A stretch of DNA of 64,000 bases from Ceratotherium simum simum (GCF_000283155.1 NW_004454170.1:8598195-8662194); one strand, 5' to 3'; positions 24,360 through 38,279 are shown, counted from the first letter of the stretch. Made by a program: numbers and translations. Notes: generated from the letters alone by a model not told the origin.

Positions 24360-24960
24360 AATAAACCCATCATCTTTCATCCTCCTTATCTTCCTCTACC
24401 TCTGGCTCTATTGCCTATCCAGCTGCTGCTGGAAACGATTCCCTCTCTTCAACTCTTCTCATTCTGGAGGTTCTCCCTCCCCTGATATCTCCAGACTCGG
24501 GCTCTTCTTCCCCATCTCCCTTCCACCACCTTACTTAGGCCCTTGGTATTTCTCACCTGAACCTCCTAGCTAGCCTCCATGTCTCTATATTTGTGGAACA
24601 CAAATCTTTATGTCACTCTCAAGTTTAAAACTCTCTCTGGGCCCCTCAACCCCACAAGATACAGTCCAGACCCTTATTCTGGACCATGGAGCCCTTCATA
24701 GCCCAGTCTCTGCCGGTCTTTCAATTCAATTCAATTCAATTCGGCAAATAGACCCTGGTGCCTTCCACGTGCTGAGCCACGCCAGAGATATGAAATCAAA
24801 GGGTCTCAGCTCACAGGAAAGACAGATGAGTAAACATGCAATTGAGGCAGTGTGATGGGCCTAGCAGAACCACAGGAGGCCTTGGAGACTTAACCAGTGG
24901 TAACTCCTACAGGGAGTTAGTGCAGACCCAGGACTACAGTTAAATCTCCAGGTCCAGGTC
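24360..24960 (+). repeat. L2 fragments around a (CAATT)n tract
   Basis: 24360-24720 is plus L2 (cacctgaacctcctagctag, aactctctctgggcccctca). A four-unit caatt repeat lies at 24720-24742. After it, 24745-24860 resembles complement L2 (ggtgccttccacgtgctgag). Confidence 0.6.
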
Positions 24961-24999
24961 CAGGGCTCTTTCTACTACTTGATGCAGTCTGGCCAAAAA

Positions 25000-25590
25000 G
25001 ACCTCTGTCTTCCCCAATAGAATGAAAACAAAACAAAAAGAAAAGACACAAGATGATCCACGATTAAAATATATATTAAGTATTAAAATGTAAAACCCAT
25101 AAACGTTATTACAGGGACACTAAATCACAGTGACACAAGATCATGTAAATATTGCATTTATAAGATGGAAACACAGGGAGGTGGATCACACTCAAGCACA
25201 GCCCTGATGGAAGTCCATGACTCATCCACTTTGTCAAGTAACACAGAAGTGAGGTAACAACTTACTTGCAAATGTTAATATTACCACTTGGGCAGGGGCA
25301 AAATGGGTACCTGTGCCTTTTTATTCTGCTACGTATGAAAAATTAGAAGAAAATTACTTTTAAAAATATAATTAATTAAATGCACATATTAAAGGCTTGA
25401 ATTTATTTCAAAGAGCCAAGAAACTAAATTTGAGAAGATGTTAAGTGATTTCTAAGAGAATTCCAATAGGAGATTGGGAGGGTGTCATCTCAAAAAGAAG
25501 GCAGAGAACATCAGAGGAAAAGGAGATTGTAAGAGATTATCTAGTATATTCTCTGTCCTCAGGAGATAGCATAGCTTTCAATCAAAGGGA
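25000..25590. other. Unassigned AT-rich intron
   Basis: No recognised feature. Confidence 0.5.
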
Positions 25591-25593
25591 GAT

Positions 25594-25655
25594 ATTGTCT
25601 ACACTTGTGGGACCACGTTTTTACATTGTCTACATTTGTGGGACCAAATGTTTTT
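25594..25655 (+). repeat. Two-copy tandem duplication, period 31
   Basis: attgtctacacttgtgggac at 25594 recurs as attgtctacatttgtgggac at 25625. Confidence 0.85.
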
Positions 25656-25890
25656 AAACTGTGGGCTGCGAGCAGGTCAAGAAAGCAATTTAGTGGGTCA
25701 TGACAGTCAATTTCTTTTTAAACAAAAGAGAACAGAATCTAATAGAAAATATCAAGTTGCATTTCATGTAGCAAGAGTAAGCACTGAATTTTATGTATAA
25801 CCGTGTGTGCACACATGTTTATTAGTTCATGATATAATATACATTGCATATGGTAAGTTGCAGTTGAGAAAGTTTGAAAAACACTCTTCT
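25650..25890. mobile_element. hAT-like non-autonomous element, family unassigned
   Basis: Begins caaatgtttttaaactgtgg, has gcaatttagtgggtcatgac, and ends gagaaagtttgaaaaacact. The end pair resembles hAT inverted ends (tctcaaactgtggg with its complement), but I cannot name the family. Confidence 0.5.
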
Positions 25891-26299
25891 AGAAAACTTA
25901 TTAGAAAGGGTTCTATTTTTAACACATACTAAACACACTCAGTTATGAGAACTGACATTTTTCCTCATTCTTGGAGTTTATGCTAAAATTAAACAGAGAA
26001 TGGGGGTGGAATATTAGAACTGGAAGGAGGAAACAAATTAGCAGAATGTAAATGAGTGAACTGATAACAAGAGATTAGAGATCAAATGAATGAGAGAGAT
26101 GAGCTCTGACCTTTTTTCTAAAGCCTCCTGCTTGATGATAACTAAGGATTCCCTGACTATTCTCCTTGCTCATTGGAGCACTAGATACACAGTAGCTGCT
26201 GAAAAATTACTTGTCCAATGACCCTCCAGAAGGACCCGTATTCTCTCTATGGTAACACTTATCAAGCAGTGTGATTGTTGCCTTTTTAATAATGTCAGT

Positions 26300-26535
26300 C
26301 TCATCCACATAGATACAGAGATTAATTGGTGGTTACCAGAGGGGAGGTGGGGAAGGAGGAGGTCATAATGGGTGATAGGGCATATGTGTACGGTGATGGA
26401 TGGTAATTAGTCTTTGGATGGTGAACATGATGTAATGCACACAGAAATCAAAATATAATGATGTATACCTGACATTTATATAATGTTATAAACCAATGTT
26501 ACCTCAATAAAAATAAATAAATAAAATAAAAAGAA
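26300..26535 (+). mobile_element. L1 3'UTR fragment (plus)
   Basis: Matches the 3' portion of the copy at 49070-49262: ttaattggtggttaccagag, ggtgaacatgatgtaatgca, and the end cctcaataaaaataaataaa. The tail is an (AAAT)-like A-rich tract. Confidence 0.88.
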
Positions 26536-26549
26536 AATAATATCAGTCT

Positions 26550-26670
26550 CCTCCACTTGTAGAAGCTCCTTGAAGGCTGGGCTAATGTTTGGTCCACTGC
26601 TGTATCCTCACCTCCATGACAGTGCCTGGCAGACAGTAGGTGTTCAATAAATTTTGGTTGGATTGAACTG
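26550..26670 (+). repeat. L2 3' terminus (plus)
   Basis: gtccactgctgtatcctcac, cagtgcctggcagacagtag and gtgttcaataaattttggtt. Confidence 0.85.
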
Positions 26671-26679
26671 AAAGGCATC

Positions 26680-28135
26680 AAAGGGCAATAAAGATCTAGT
26701 TCTAATAACCGTTTAATGCTTGAACTGTCTTGGCAAGAACAAACTGATTTCAGTTAACTGAGCAAAAGATATTTTAATTAGAGAAAAATAACAACAACAA
26801 AACTCTGAACTTAAGTTTCCAAGAGGCAAATAGCTTGTAATCTCTTATGTGTCTTGCCCCAATGGTCAGGTTGGCTCAAAAGACTTATCTGATCCTTTTA
26901 TAGAACAAGAGCCTCTTGAAAGGTCACAAGCTCTTTAGGACGTCAAGCTTGGACCTACCTTTGGACCCAGTCTGGCTCCTGGGGACATATAGAAGATGCT
27001 TTTTCTAGTCTGGATGGTTTGAGGGCAATAACCACTTTGAATCTGAAGCTGCTGGGCTGTCCCTGTCCACATTGCTAACTGGAGCAGGCAGTATACCCAT
27101 GAGGTCCTGCAGCAGAGGGCTGGATTTAGAGAAGTAGTCAATTGACCAAGTGAATCAACAAGGAATCAAGCCCTGGTTGCTTGTCTACAAGAAGCCCAGG
27201 CTGAGGGGAAATGAGACCTGCTGGGAAGTGATCATTTGCCTTTCTCACCCCTCTGCAGCTCTGTCATACCTCCATGACTAGGTGTCCAAGCCCAATTCCT
27301 AATAGTGCAGCTGGTTAGGGCGGGTCCATAAGGATGCCTTGAGCATGAGTATGTAAGGGCGATGGTGCTGGTCACCAGGCTAGATTCTTTGGAAGGGCAT
27401 TTGGTGGGTTATCAGTGGCAGGATGGGTGACAGATGCCATACACCAAAGGATCAGTTCAAATTCAAATTAAAAGGAGAGCCCACTAGTCACTAGATACTC
27501 TTCTTAGCCAGGCAAACACCCTGATTGATGTTACCAATGAAAAGTCCTCTTTATCAAGGACACTGATGAGTACCAAAGGTAGAGATAAATGTTCTTTCCC
27601 TACAGCTACACTAAAGCAACAGCTTTACCCTTCATGTGTTCTGTTCCTTATACAGTCAAATGTCCTGTCTCTGTGCATGAGGAAGGCAAGGAATAGAATA
27701 ACCTTGTCTGTGGAGTTCAGTGGATACCAAGAATCCAGAACACTTATTTAGCAAACAGCTTCAGCCTCCATCCCCCACCGAAGCTCTATCCCAGTCTCCG
27801 TCCGACCATTTGCCAGCACACGCTGAAGGAATATACATCTTCCTCGGGTTAACCTGAGCAGAACGTAATCAAGAGGGCAGGTTGGCTTGGGAGCAAGAGG
27901 AGGGATGGGTACCATGCACTCCAAGGTCAAGCAGGAACAAAGTCTGGTTTTTTTTTTTAATACTATGTCTAGACACTTAGTTTGAATCTCAATTGTAACT
28001 TCAGTGTAACTTAATCTCTCCTGGTCTCAGTTTCCTAAGAAATCATATGCAAAAGATAAAACACATGTCTACAATGTCTAGCAGTGCCCGGCAACTTAAT
28101 GGGTCAGCAAACAACACATATTATCATTAGGATTG
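26680..28135. other. Unassigned intron
   Basis: No recognised feature apart from a T-run at 27949-27957. Confidence 0.5.
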
Positions 28136-28139
28136 CAGT

Positions 28140-28390
28140 ATTGCAAAACGGATCAGAGCAGAGGTTTTGGAGTCAGAGAGACTCCAGGATGCTGGCTCCA
28201 TGGATCTCATCAGCTGTGACACCTTGGGAAAGTTCTCTAACCTCTCTGAGCTTTCATTTTCTTATCTACAAAATGGAGACAATGAAATCAGTTTATAGGG
28301 CAACTGTAAGTACTAAATGAGAATCTGTATGTAAAATGCCTACCACAGAATAGATGACCATAAATGTTGGATATTATTATGATGGCTTAC
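28140..28390 (+). repeat. MIR SINE (plus)
   Basis: tctcatcagctgtgacacct, tctgagctttcattttctta and gatgaccataaatgttggat. Confidence 0.85.
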
Positions 28391-28489
28391 TCCCTCAGAG
28401 AGGTAAACATGCCCCCAATAAATCCGTAGCTACCTCAAGCAATCAGATGAATCTCTCAAAGGTTACTGATGCTCAACATGCCAAATACT

Positions 28490-30480
<1,991 letters not shown>

Positions 30481-30484
30481 AAAG

Positions 30485-30985
30485 TAATATTTACTGACCA
30501 CTTACTATGTACCAGGCTGCTAAGCACTTTAGGGTCATTCATTCATTTCATACTTATCTATCGAGCACCTTATTATATGCCAGGAATCCTTCTAGGCTCT
30601 GAGGATGCAGCAGTGAAAAAAATGGACAAAAATCTCTGCCTCGTGTAACTTACTATCTAGTGGAAGGAGGCAAATAATAAGCAAAACAGGTAAAATTTAG
30701 CAGTAAGTGCTAAGGAGACTAATGAAAAAGGAAAGAAGGAGAGGGAAAGTCAGAGAATTGTGATTTTACATTTTTAACATTACACGCATTAGCTAATTTA
30801 ATCCTCACATAAACCCTACAATGTAAGTGCTATTATTGTACCATTTTACAGATGAGGAAACTGAGGCAGAGGGAAGATAAACAGCTTGCCCAAAGTTGCA
30901 CAGCCAGGAAATGGCAGAGCTGGGATCTCAAACTAGGTAGTGTGACTCCAGAGCCTAGTTGAGACACTAACCACTTCCCAGATTA
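30485..30985 (-). repeat. MIR (minus) interrupted by L2 terminus (minus)
   Basis: MIR start at 30490-30530 (cacttactatgtaccaggct), L2 terminus at 30535-30720 (cattcatttcatacttatct and gaggatgcagcagtgaaaaa), and MIR remainder at 30775-30975 (ccattttacagatgaggaaa). Confidence 0.75.
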
Positions 30986-30989
30986 TGCG

Positions 30990-31525
30990 GCACCCAAAAC
31001 AAATGGGCTTGTCATTTGACTCTGAGCATCCAGCAACTCAGGGCAAAATGGGAACTGTAAGAGGCCATGTGGGTCTCATCTTCCAAAGAAATGAAAATTT
31101 CTCAGCATTTCTAGGAGGAGAAATATTTCTCTGGACTAAATTTTTGCAAGAAACCATTGCATGACCCTGTATGTGGCAAGCACTAAGTAACATAATAGGA
31201 TACCTTCAAGTGGACTTTTCCAGAGAAATCAGGAGTGTTCCTAAAATAACGCTTTCTCCCATGCTAGCCTGTGAACAAAGCTGGGGGCATAAAATCAAAC
31301 GGGTCACTGAAGACATTTCTTTGGGGTGCAGGTGACTTCCCCACTCCTGCTTCTCTGCCTTAGCACAGACCATTTGCTTCTGGGTCTGGAGCTCACCTCA
31401 GAACTTGGAAGTCCCTCAGCCTGGCTCAAATCTCACCTTGCGCATGCCAACTCTGCTCCTCTCCCACCCTCTCAGGTGCCCCCTGTGCTCCGCATGGAGG
31501 TGTGGCCATGTAAAGAGGAGGTCGA
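30990..31525. other. Unassigned intron
   Basis: Possibly diverged L2 at 31330-31470. Nothing firm. Confidence 0.4.
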
Positions 31526-31529
31526 CGGT

Positions 31530-31700
31530 TGAAATTTCAACTCCAACCCCTCCGTGCGACTTAACTGCTCTACACTTCAGTTTCTCCTGTAAAATGCACA
31601 CCCTAACATTGGCTTGTGAGGATTAAATGAAATTATATCTACCAGTACACTTCCCTGGACAGTGCCTGGCCCCAGTAAGGGACTCAATAAACTCCGGTCC
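31530..31700 (+). repeat. MIR SINE 3' part (plus)
   Basis: ttcagtttctcctgtaaaat, ttgtgaggattaaatgaaat and agtaagggactcaataaact. Confidence 0.8.
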
Positions 31701-32424
31701 CCTCCCTCTGTGTGTCTCTGCATTCTCGCTCTGAGGTTGCAGGATGCCAAGGAAGTGAGCATGTTCTCCAGAGTGGGGATGGAGGACTGGCCAAGGCAGA
31801 GGAGAGTTCGGACTACCAATGCTTGGGCGGAGTGCTTGCTAAGTTCTTCCCTCCTTAAGGCTCATTAGAAACAAGACTCCTGTAGAGACGCAGATTTAAT
31901 TTGCATCCTCTTCTCTCCAAGCAGAATACCAAGGTGTGGGGAACACTCACAGGTCATGTCAAAACTGTGCCCAGCGGTTTGAAACCAAGATTTATTCTCC
32001 AGGTGAGTTCACCTTTAAATATCTGGCTTCTGCTGGGCTAGGCTTTGCTGGCAGAGAGGCTGCTAGTGAACGAGGCCTTGGCATGGAGACAATGTTTTAT
32101 TCATGGGCACTGTTCCCAGAGCCACTGGAAAGCACGTGTGAGGAGGAGAGGGAACGTGGAGTGGAGAAATTACGGACTTTCAAGGCCATCAGGCATCTCA
32201 GATCATCATTCTTCTGTTGGCTTCATGCTGGGCAGGGTCGGGGGGTCCTGAACTCCTCTCTGTGAGGGAGAGCGTCAGCTTGAGACCCCATAGCCTTCCT
32301 GGGCCACCTTCCCTTCTGCTTGGTATGAGAAGAGAGCATCCTTGCTGGTCCTTGAGGCCTTGAAGGCCACAAGGAGATGTCACCATGGAGGCTCATGGAG
32401 CCTCCCCAGGCTGGGCAGGACAAA

Positions 32425-32680
32425 AGCGTGGTTGAGAGAACAAGCTTTAGGATCAGGCAAATCTGGATTCAATTCCTGGCTTCAACATTTACTAGTCGTG
32501 TGAACTTGAAGCAATACTTAGCTTCTTTCCCCAAGTCTTCATTTTCGAACTTGAGTATAGAATTTTTCTGAGGACTCCATGAGCTGCTGTGTGGAAAGTC
32601 CCTGGTACAACGCCCGGCACACGCCATTGCACAATGCATGTGAGCTCTCATTTCCAATGCTATTATCACAGCAGGTCAGA
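32425..32680 (+). repeat. MIR SINE (plus), near complete
   Basis: gtggttgagagaacaagctt, ggattcaattcctggcttca, acttgaagcaatacttagct and tggtacaacgcccggcacac. Confidence 0.88.
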
Positions 32681-32754
32681 GGGAGGCTTTGAAGTCCAGA
32701 AGGTCATAGCCAAGAGAGCCTTAGAAATCGGCCATAGTCTTAAAAGTTATCTAG

Positions 32755-32860
32755 TTTCCATGTGTTACAGACATGGAAACTGAGGCTCAGAGGGGCAAGT
32801 GATGTGCTCAAGGTCATCAGCCAACTACCAGTAAAACCAGAGTTGCCAGCACTACCACTT
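32755..32860 (-). repeat. MIR fragment (minus)
   Basis: acagacatggaaactgaggc and aggtcatcagccaactacca. Confidence 0.65.
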
Positions 32861-33494
32861 TCCCACCTCACACACACACCCTAGGCTCCTCTGGTCATCA
32901 CTGACCTTCCGATCCAGAATGGAGGGGATGGGAACCAGGGAGAGGCATGGGATCACGGACTGGTTCTCTCCCCAGCAGTTGCCCGCCAAAAGCCCCTGCC
33001 AGAAGGAGTGGCCACCCCAGGCCAGGCTGGGCTCTGCAGTGAGTTACCATAGTATTCCCTTTTCCATCGGGATCAGGGCCTGGGGCTAATCCCAAAGCCC
33101 TCCAGGAAAGTGAGAGAGCAGGGAGGGGAAGGGAGAGCAAATGCTGACAATGCTGTCTCCCAGGGCAGCCGCCCAGCCCAGCCCTGCCTGAGTGGGGAAC
33201 TGCTTCTTTCCCACAACCTGATTTACAAAGGCATCTAGGCCCCTGGGAAAAGGAGCCCCAGGGCTGAGAGATCAAAGTTCTTTCTGCTTCATCAGCTGCC
33301 AGGCACCCACAGAACCTACCGGCCTTGTTGAGAGAGCAGAGCAGAAACAACAGGCACGGTTGGGGCAGGTGCTTGGCAAAGCAGGGACTAAGTCCCGCCC
33401 GACCGATGCCCTGCCCATCTGAGAAATGAGGGCAACTCCATCTGGACTCGTCCTTCCCTCCAGCACATGTTTTAAATTAAAAAAAAAAAAAAGG

Positions 33495-33790
33495 TAATAG
33501 TAGGAAAAGCACAAGCTTTGAAGTCAGACAAAACTGCATTCAAATTCTGACTTTACCATTCTTAACTCTGTGACCAGGGGCAGTTAATAAATGAATTGGG
33601 CCTCGGTATCCTCATCCTTTCTATAGAAATAACAGCAGCTCCCTCCCAGAGTTGTTGTGAGCTTAAATGAAGCATGAATGCAGGGCCAGGCGCCTGGAGA
33701 AGTGCGGTCAATATTTGTTCTTAATGTCCGTGCAAGGAATGGTAGCTGGTGCTGTGGTCGTGGTGTTTGATGTTATTGTAGTTATTATTC
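33495..33790 (+). repeat. MIR SINE (plus)
   Basis: cattcaaattctgactttac, actctgtgaccaggggcagt, gttgttgtgagcttaaatga and a 3' attattcaaca. An A-run precedes it at 33479-33492. Confidence 0.85.
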
Positions 33791-33799
33791 AACAAATAA

Positions 33800-34380
33800 C
33801 CAACCAATATTCAACAAAACCCAAGTATTGTTCCTTCTAAGTTGGGATCAGTTAAATTTAGTTCAATTTTTCCTTTTAAACTGTCAACTCTCAACTGACT
33901 CTTGTAATGGAGGGAGACTAGGAACATGGAGAGCTGGTCCAAAGCCAGTTGAATTTGGCTTCGAATGTGTCATAAGGTATTTCTGCAACAGCATTATCTT
34001 TCTGTTTTCCTCATTCAAACAATGAAAGGGATCAGTACTTACAGATTAGAGATAAAAGTACAGTCAAAAAGACTGAGAAGCAGAGAAAAACTGACCTAGG
34101 ACCTTAAAAACTGACCTTACATTTTTGCTTATAGAAAATATACAAAGGAGAGACTTCACAAATGAATAATAGAAGGTCCACTGTAACTTTTCTCTATTCC
34201 TTCCAGTACCACCAAACTTTCTTCAGTTTATCGAAATACATCTAGAATAATGCAACTCTTAGAGAGCAATAGGGATTTATTGCCATTTCCATTTTACAGG
34301 AGGGAAAACTGATGCCTAGAGAGGAGCCTGACAGATGCTCTGCTCAAGTCAACCCACCATTAAGGCATAAGCCCTTGATG
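33800..34380. other. Unassigned intron
   Basis: A MIR-like hint at 34290-34330 (ccattttacaggagggaaaa). Otherwise nothing. Confidence 0.4.
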
Positions 34381-34384
34381 GGTA

Positions 34385-34560
34385 TTTCTCAGACTTGTCT
34401 GATGAAAAGGATCACCTGAGCACTTGTTAAAGATGCAGATTTCCAGCCCCCCCATGACATCCCCCCAAAATTCTGAATCTATAGATCTGGGATGGAGGCT
34501 GGGAATCTGCTTTTAATGACCACATCATGGGATTCTTATCAGGGTCAAGACTAGGGCCCT
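34385..34560. mobile_element. MER5-like hAT relic
   Basis: gatcacctgagcacttgtta, aagatgcagatttccagccc and attctgaatctatagatctg follow the MER5A core order. The right end is unclear. Confidence 0.6.
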
Positions 34561-34894
34561 GGGCCACAAAATTGAAGAGGATGCTAAAAACTCAATAATC
34601 AAGATAAATCATAGTTTAATACAATATTTAAAAAAATCAAAATTCATGCAAAAAATCCATGATGAACAACATATCAAAGTTTGAATAAAGACAGGATCAG
34701 CAGCAGTGCTGTGCCATGTTGGAGCCTGAGGCGAAAGGTAAATCAGTAATACCGATCGCCTCACCCTAGGTGGCCCTGATTTTTATCGTCATACAATTTT
34801 GGGAAATTCTGCCCTGGACGGTTAGACTTCCAATTCCTCTCTTCTCCAGGAAACACACCTGTCTTTCCAATTTCTTAAATAAGGGCTCTTAATT

Positions 34895-35012
34895 GCTGGT
34901 TCTTGAGCAAGGCTGATTTGGAAGCAATCAAAACCTCTGGAGGTAGGACCTGGGAACCCAAAAGTACCCAGGTGAATTCTGATGGACAGCTGGGATTGAG
35001 AACCACTGCCCT
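34895..35012. mobile_element. MER5-like hAT fragment
   Basis: Ends gggattgagaaccactgccc after acccaggtgaattctgatgg. It lies about 70 bp beyond the exon donor at 35082. Confidence 0.55.
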
Positions 35013-35082
35013 ATGAGAGACTCAGGTCTTGCCGGAAAAGCCATGAGACAAGTGGTTTACCTGAGCTCAAGGCCCTCCTTAC

Positions 35083-35282
35083 CTTCTCTGTGTCAATGCC
35101 TCTGGACATGGACCAGGTGGACACGATATAATCCATGACTCGCTCACTCAATCCCTTCGGCACCTGGTAGAGCTTCAGGAAGTCCCTAACGCTGTTGAGC
35201 ATCTCATGGTACCTGTTGGTGTTGGCGTACATCTGTTGGAAAATGGTCGTCACATTCCCAAAGATGGTGGCATAGAGAAGTG
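35083..35282 (-). CDS. KCNH1: KCNH1 exon: end of S6 and start of C-linker (probably exon 8)
   Basis: Internal coding exon of 200 bp encoding 66 whole codons of the EAG1 (Kv10.1) potassium channel, a plasma-membrane voltage-gated K+ channel. The translation runs from [16 protein letters not shown] (cytoplasmic half of pore helix S6) through [18 protein letters not shown] and [16 protein letters not shown] (C-linker helices). The C-linker couples the S6 gate to the cytoplasmic cNBHD ring. The acceptor is a pyrimidine tract ending ctag at 35286-35283; the donor is AAG|gtaagg at 35082. The exon enters in phase 1 (the serine codon is split T|CA) and leaves in phase 0. The open frame continues past both splice sites, but those extra residues are intronic. 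Residues agree with KCNH1 as I remember it; KCNH5 is very similar here, so the assignment to KCNH1 rests mainly on the 9449-9645 exon. Confidence 0.96.
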
Positions 35283-35664
35283 CTAGAGGCAGGAGGAGGA
35301 GAAGAAACAACACATGAGTGGTGCCTGAGCCAGGCCCAAGAATGCCCAACTTGCCCAGAGCAGGCCAATGGCCAGAGCTACCCTCCCCAGTGTAGACTGT
35401 CCTGACCCTCCTCAGGAGAACCTTACCCCAGAGCCTCTGGGAGTGGACCCAAAGAAAGAGTCTCCTAACACCAGGCCACTAGGACAGGGCTGGGGTAGAT
35501 GGCAGCTGATAGGACTGGGGCCAGAAATAGGAGACAGATAGCAGTGGAGGGTGAGGGGTAGGGGCAGTTGGACTTCTTCACTTTATACTTCTTGTCACAA
35601 AAAGTTTGTGCCATGCCTGAGGCCACCAGTCAATCATGTTCCATACCACCCCAAATCCAAACCT

Positions 35665-35805
35665 GTCAGCAGGTGATCTTTATCAAGCCCTGCTATGTGC
35701 CAAGCACTAAACTACCTGCTGGGGACAAGACAGTGAATGAAACACTCAGTCCTGGCCCTCACGCAGCAAACAATGTAGTGGAAGGACAGACCTTGAATAC
35801 ATAAT
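35665..35805 (-). repeat. L2 or MIR-class terminus (minus)
   Basis: tcaagccctgctatgtgcca, agacagtgaatgaaacactc and tcctggccctcacgcagcaa. Confidence 0.7.
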
Positions 35806-35814
35806 CACAATTCC

Positions 35815-36100
35815 CATTTGCCCTTGAATGCTGAGCTCAAGTGCCACCACTTCCAGGAAACCTCCCCCGCACCCCTCCCCTCCATTTGTCCCCATGAGAG
35901 TGACCATGACTCCCCAGGCATATTTCTATAGAGGTCATGTTACATATACCATCTTGCAATCATATGCTTCTTTCTTTGCCTGTGCCCTCACAGGGTATGA
36001 GTTGCTTGAAGGCTGGACCCATCTTTTCCTTGCTGTTTTATCCCCAGTATCTAACACTATTCCAGTACTACATAAATATTTGTCAAATTAGTAAATTTCA
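35815..36100 (+). repeat. L2 3' end (plus)
   Basis: gctgagctcaagtgccacca, ggctggacccatcttttcct and ttatccccagtatctaacac. Confidence 0.75.
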
Positions 36101-36116
36101 TATGCTTTGGCTCTGG

Positions 36117-36412
36117 CTTTTTAAAAAGTTTGAGTTATTATTGATGTATAATAAACTGCATATGTTTGAAGTATACAATTTCATAAGTTTTGACACATGT
36201 AAACACCCATAAAACCATCACCACAATCAAAATAATGTACATCTCATCACCCCCAAAAGTTTACACCTGTCCTTTTATAATCCCTACCCACCACCCTCCC
36301 CACTCTCTATCCTCCCATCCCCAAGCAATCAATGATGTTTTCTGTCACCATAGGTTAGCTTGCCTTTTCAAGAATTTTATATAAATGAAATCATACCGTA
36401 TGTACTCTTTTT
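36117..36412 (-). mobile_element. L1 3' end A, first part (minus)
   Basis: Antisense L1M-type 3' end: ttattgatgtataataaactg, then atttcataagttttgacaca and aagaattttatataaatgaa. It stops at 36412 where a second L1 begins and resumes after 37706. Confidence 0.8.
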
Positions 36413-37705
36413 AAACATCTTTATTAAGATATAATTCATACACCATAAAATACATCTATTTAAAGTATACAATTCAATGGCTTTTAGCATATTTACAGAG
36501 ATGTGCAACCATCACTACAATCTAAGTTTAGAATGTTTTCATCCCCCTCAAAAGAAACCCCGTACCCATTATCAATCATTCCCCTTCCCTCCACCCACCA
36601 CATCCCCTAGCCCTAGGCAACCACTAATATACTTTCTGTCTCTAGAGATGTGCCTATTCTGGACATTTCACATAAATAAAATCATACAATATGTGGACTT
36701 CTTTCATTTAACACAACGTTTTCAAGGTGCATCCACATTGTAGCATGTATTGATAGTTCATTCCCTTTTATTGTTGAATAATATTCCATTGTATGGATAT
36801 GCCACATTTCATTTATCCATTCATCAGTTCATGGACATTTGCGTCATTTTCACTTTTTGGCTATTATGAACATTCATGAACAAGTTTTTGTATGAACATG
36901 TTTTCAATTCTCTTGGATATATACCTAGGAGTGTAATTGCTGAGTCATATGATAACTATGTTTAACATTTTGAGGAACTGCCAAACTGTTTTCCAAGGTA
37001 ACCGCACCATTTTACTTTCCCACCAGTGGTGTATGAGTGTTCAAAATGTCTCCATATGCTTATCAATACTCGTTATTATCTGTCTTTTTTTTTTTTTTTG
37101 AGGAGGACTAGCCCTGAGCTAACATCTGATGCCAATCCTCCCCTTTTTTCTTGAGGAAGATTGGCCCTGGGCTAACATCCATGCCCATCCTCCTCTACTT
37201 TATACGGGACGCCGCCACAGCATGGCTTAGCAAGCGGTGCGTCAGTGCGCGCCCGGGATCCGAACCTGCGAACCCCAGGCTGCTGCAGCAGAGCGCGCGC
37301 ACCTAACCGCTGCGCCACCGGGCTGGCCCCTATCTGTCTTTTTGATTATTGCCATCCTAGTGAGTGTGACCTGCTATCTCATCACAGTTTTGATTTACAT
37401 TTCCCTGATGGCTAATGACGTAGAGAATTTCTCTTTTCATGTGCTTATTGGCCATTCACATATCTTCTTTGGAGAAATGTCCACTCAAATCTTTTGACCA
37501 TTTTGCAGTTGGGTTGTTTGTCTTTTTATTATTGAGTTATAAGTGTTCTTTATATATTCTGGATACAAATCTTTCAGCAGATATATTATTTGCAAATACT
37601 GTCTCACATTGTATGGGCTGTCTTTTCACTTTCTTGATGGTATCATTTGCAACATAAAAGTTTTTAGATTTGATGTAGTCCAATTTATCTATATTTCTCT
37701 TTTGA
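36413..37705 (-). mobile_element. L1 3' end B (minus), inserted into L1 A
   Basis: Starts aaacatctttattaagatat, whose complement is an L1 terminus with an AATAAA-like signal and oligo(A). The antisense of the ORF2 C-terminus follows (cattgtatggatatgccaca is complement of the WYIHTMEYY-type block). The 9-bp sequence actcttttt at 36404-36412 and 37706-37714 is a candidate target duplication. An ERE is nested at 37090-37330. Confidence 0.82.
37090..37330 (-). mobile_element. ERE-type SINE (minus) inside an L1
   Basis: T-run, then gaggaagattggccctgggc, tatacgggacgccgccacag, and inverted head gccaccgggctggcccc. The exact 13-bp duplication tatctgtcttttt lies at 37077-37089 and 37331-37343. It interrupts antisense L1 sequence that reads on after it. 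Confidence 0.95.
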
Positions 37706-38275
37706 ACTCTTTTTTGACTGGTATAATTATTTTGAGATTCAACCATGTTGTTAAATATAAAAATACTTCATTCTTTTTAAGAAAAAAAAGTTTATTTTGA
37801 AATAATTATAAAATCACAGAAAGCTGTAAAGATAGTACGGAGAGATTCCATATATATATCTTTCACCCAGCTTCCCCATTGGTTACATCTTACATAACTA
37901 GAGCACAATATCAAAACCAGAAGATTTACACTGCTATAAAGTATGCATATAATTCTGTGTCATTTTGTCACATGTGTAGATTCATGTAACCAGCACCACA
38001 TTCAAAATACAGAACTGTTCCATCACCACAGACATCTCCCTGCGCTACCCCTTTATACTCACATTCCCCCTGCAACTACTAATCTCTTCTCCTTTTTTAT
38101 AATTACATCCTTTCAAGAATATTACATAAATGGAATCACACAGTATGTGACCTTTTGAGATTGGCTTTTTCCACGTAGCAAAATGCCTTGAGATGCATTG
38201 TTGCATGTATCAATAATTCATTCTTTTTTGTTGACGAATACTATCCCATTGTATGGATATGCCACAATAATTTCT
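37706..38275 (-). mobile_element. L1 3' end A continued, with a third L1 3' fragment
   Basis: After the candidate duplication, ataattattttgagattcaa continues L1 A. At about 37785 a new L1 terminus begins (aaaaaaagtttattttgaaa), followed by agattcatgtaaccagcacc and a further copy of the cattgtatggatatgccaca block near 38250. The internal junctions are approximate. Confidence 0.7.
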
Positions 38276-38279
38276 TTCA

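Noticed and set aside
32898..33350. 150-codon minus-strand frame in the 5.4-kb intron
   Set aside because: GC-rich intron, no recognisable domain and no convincing flanking splice pair.
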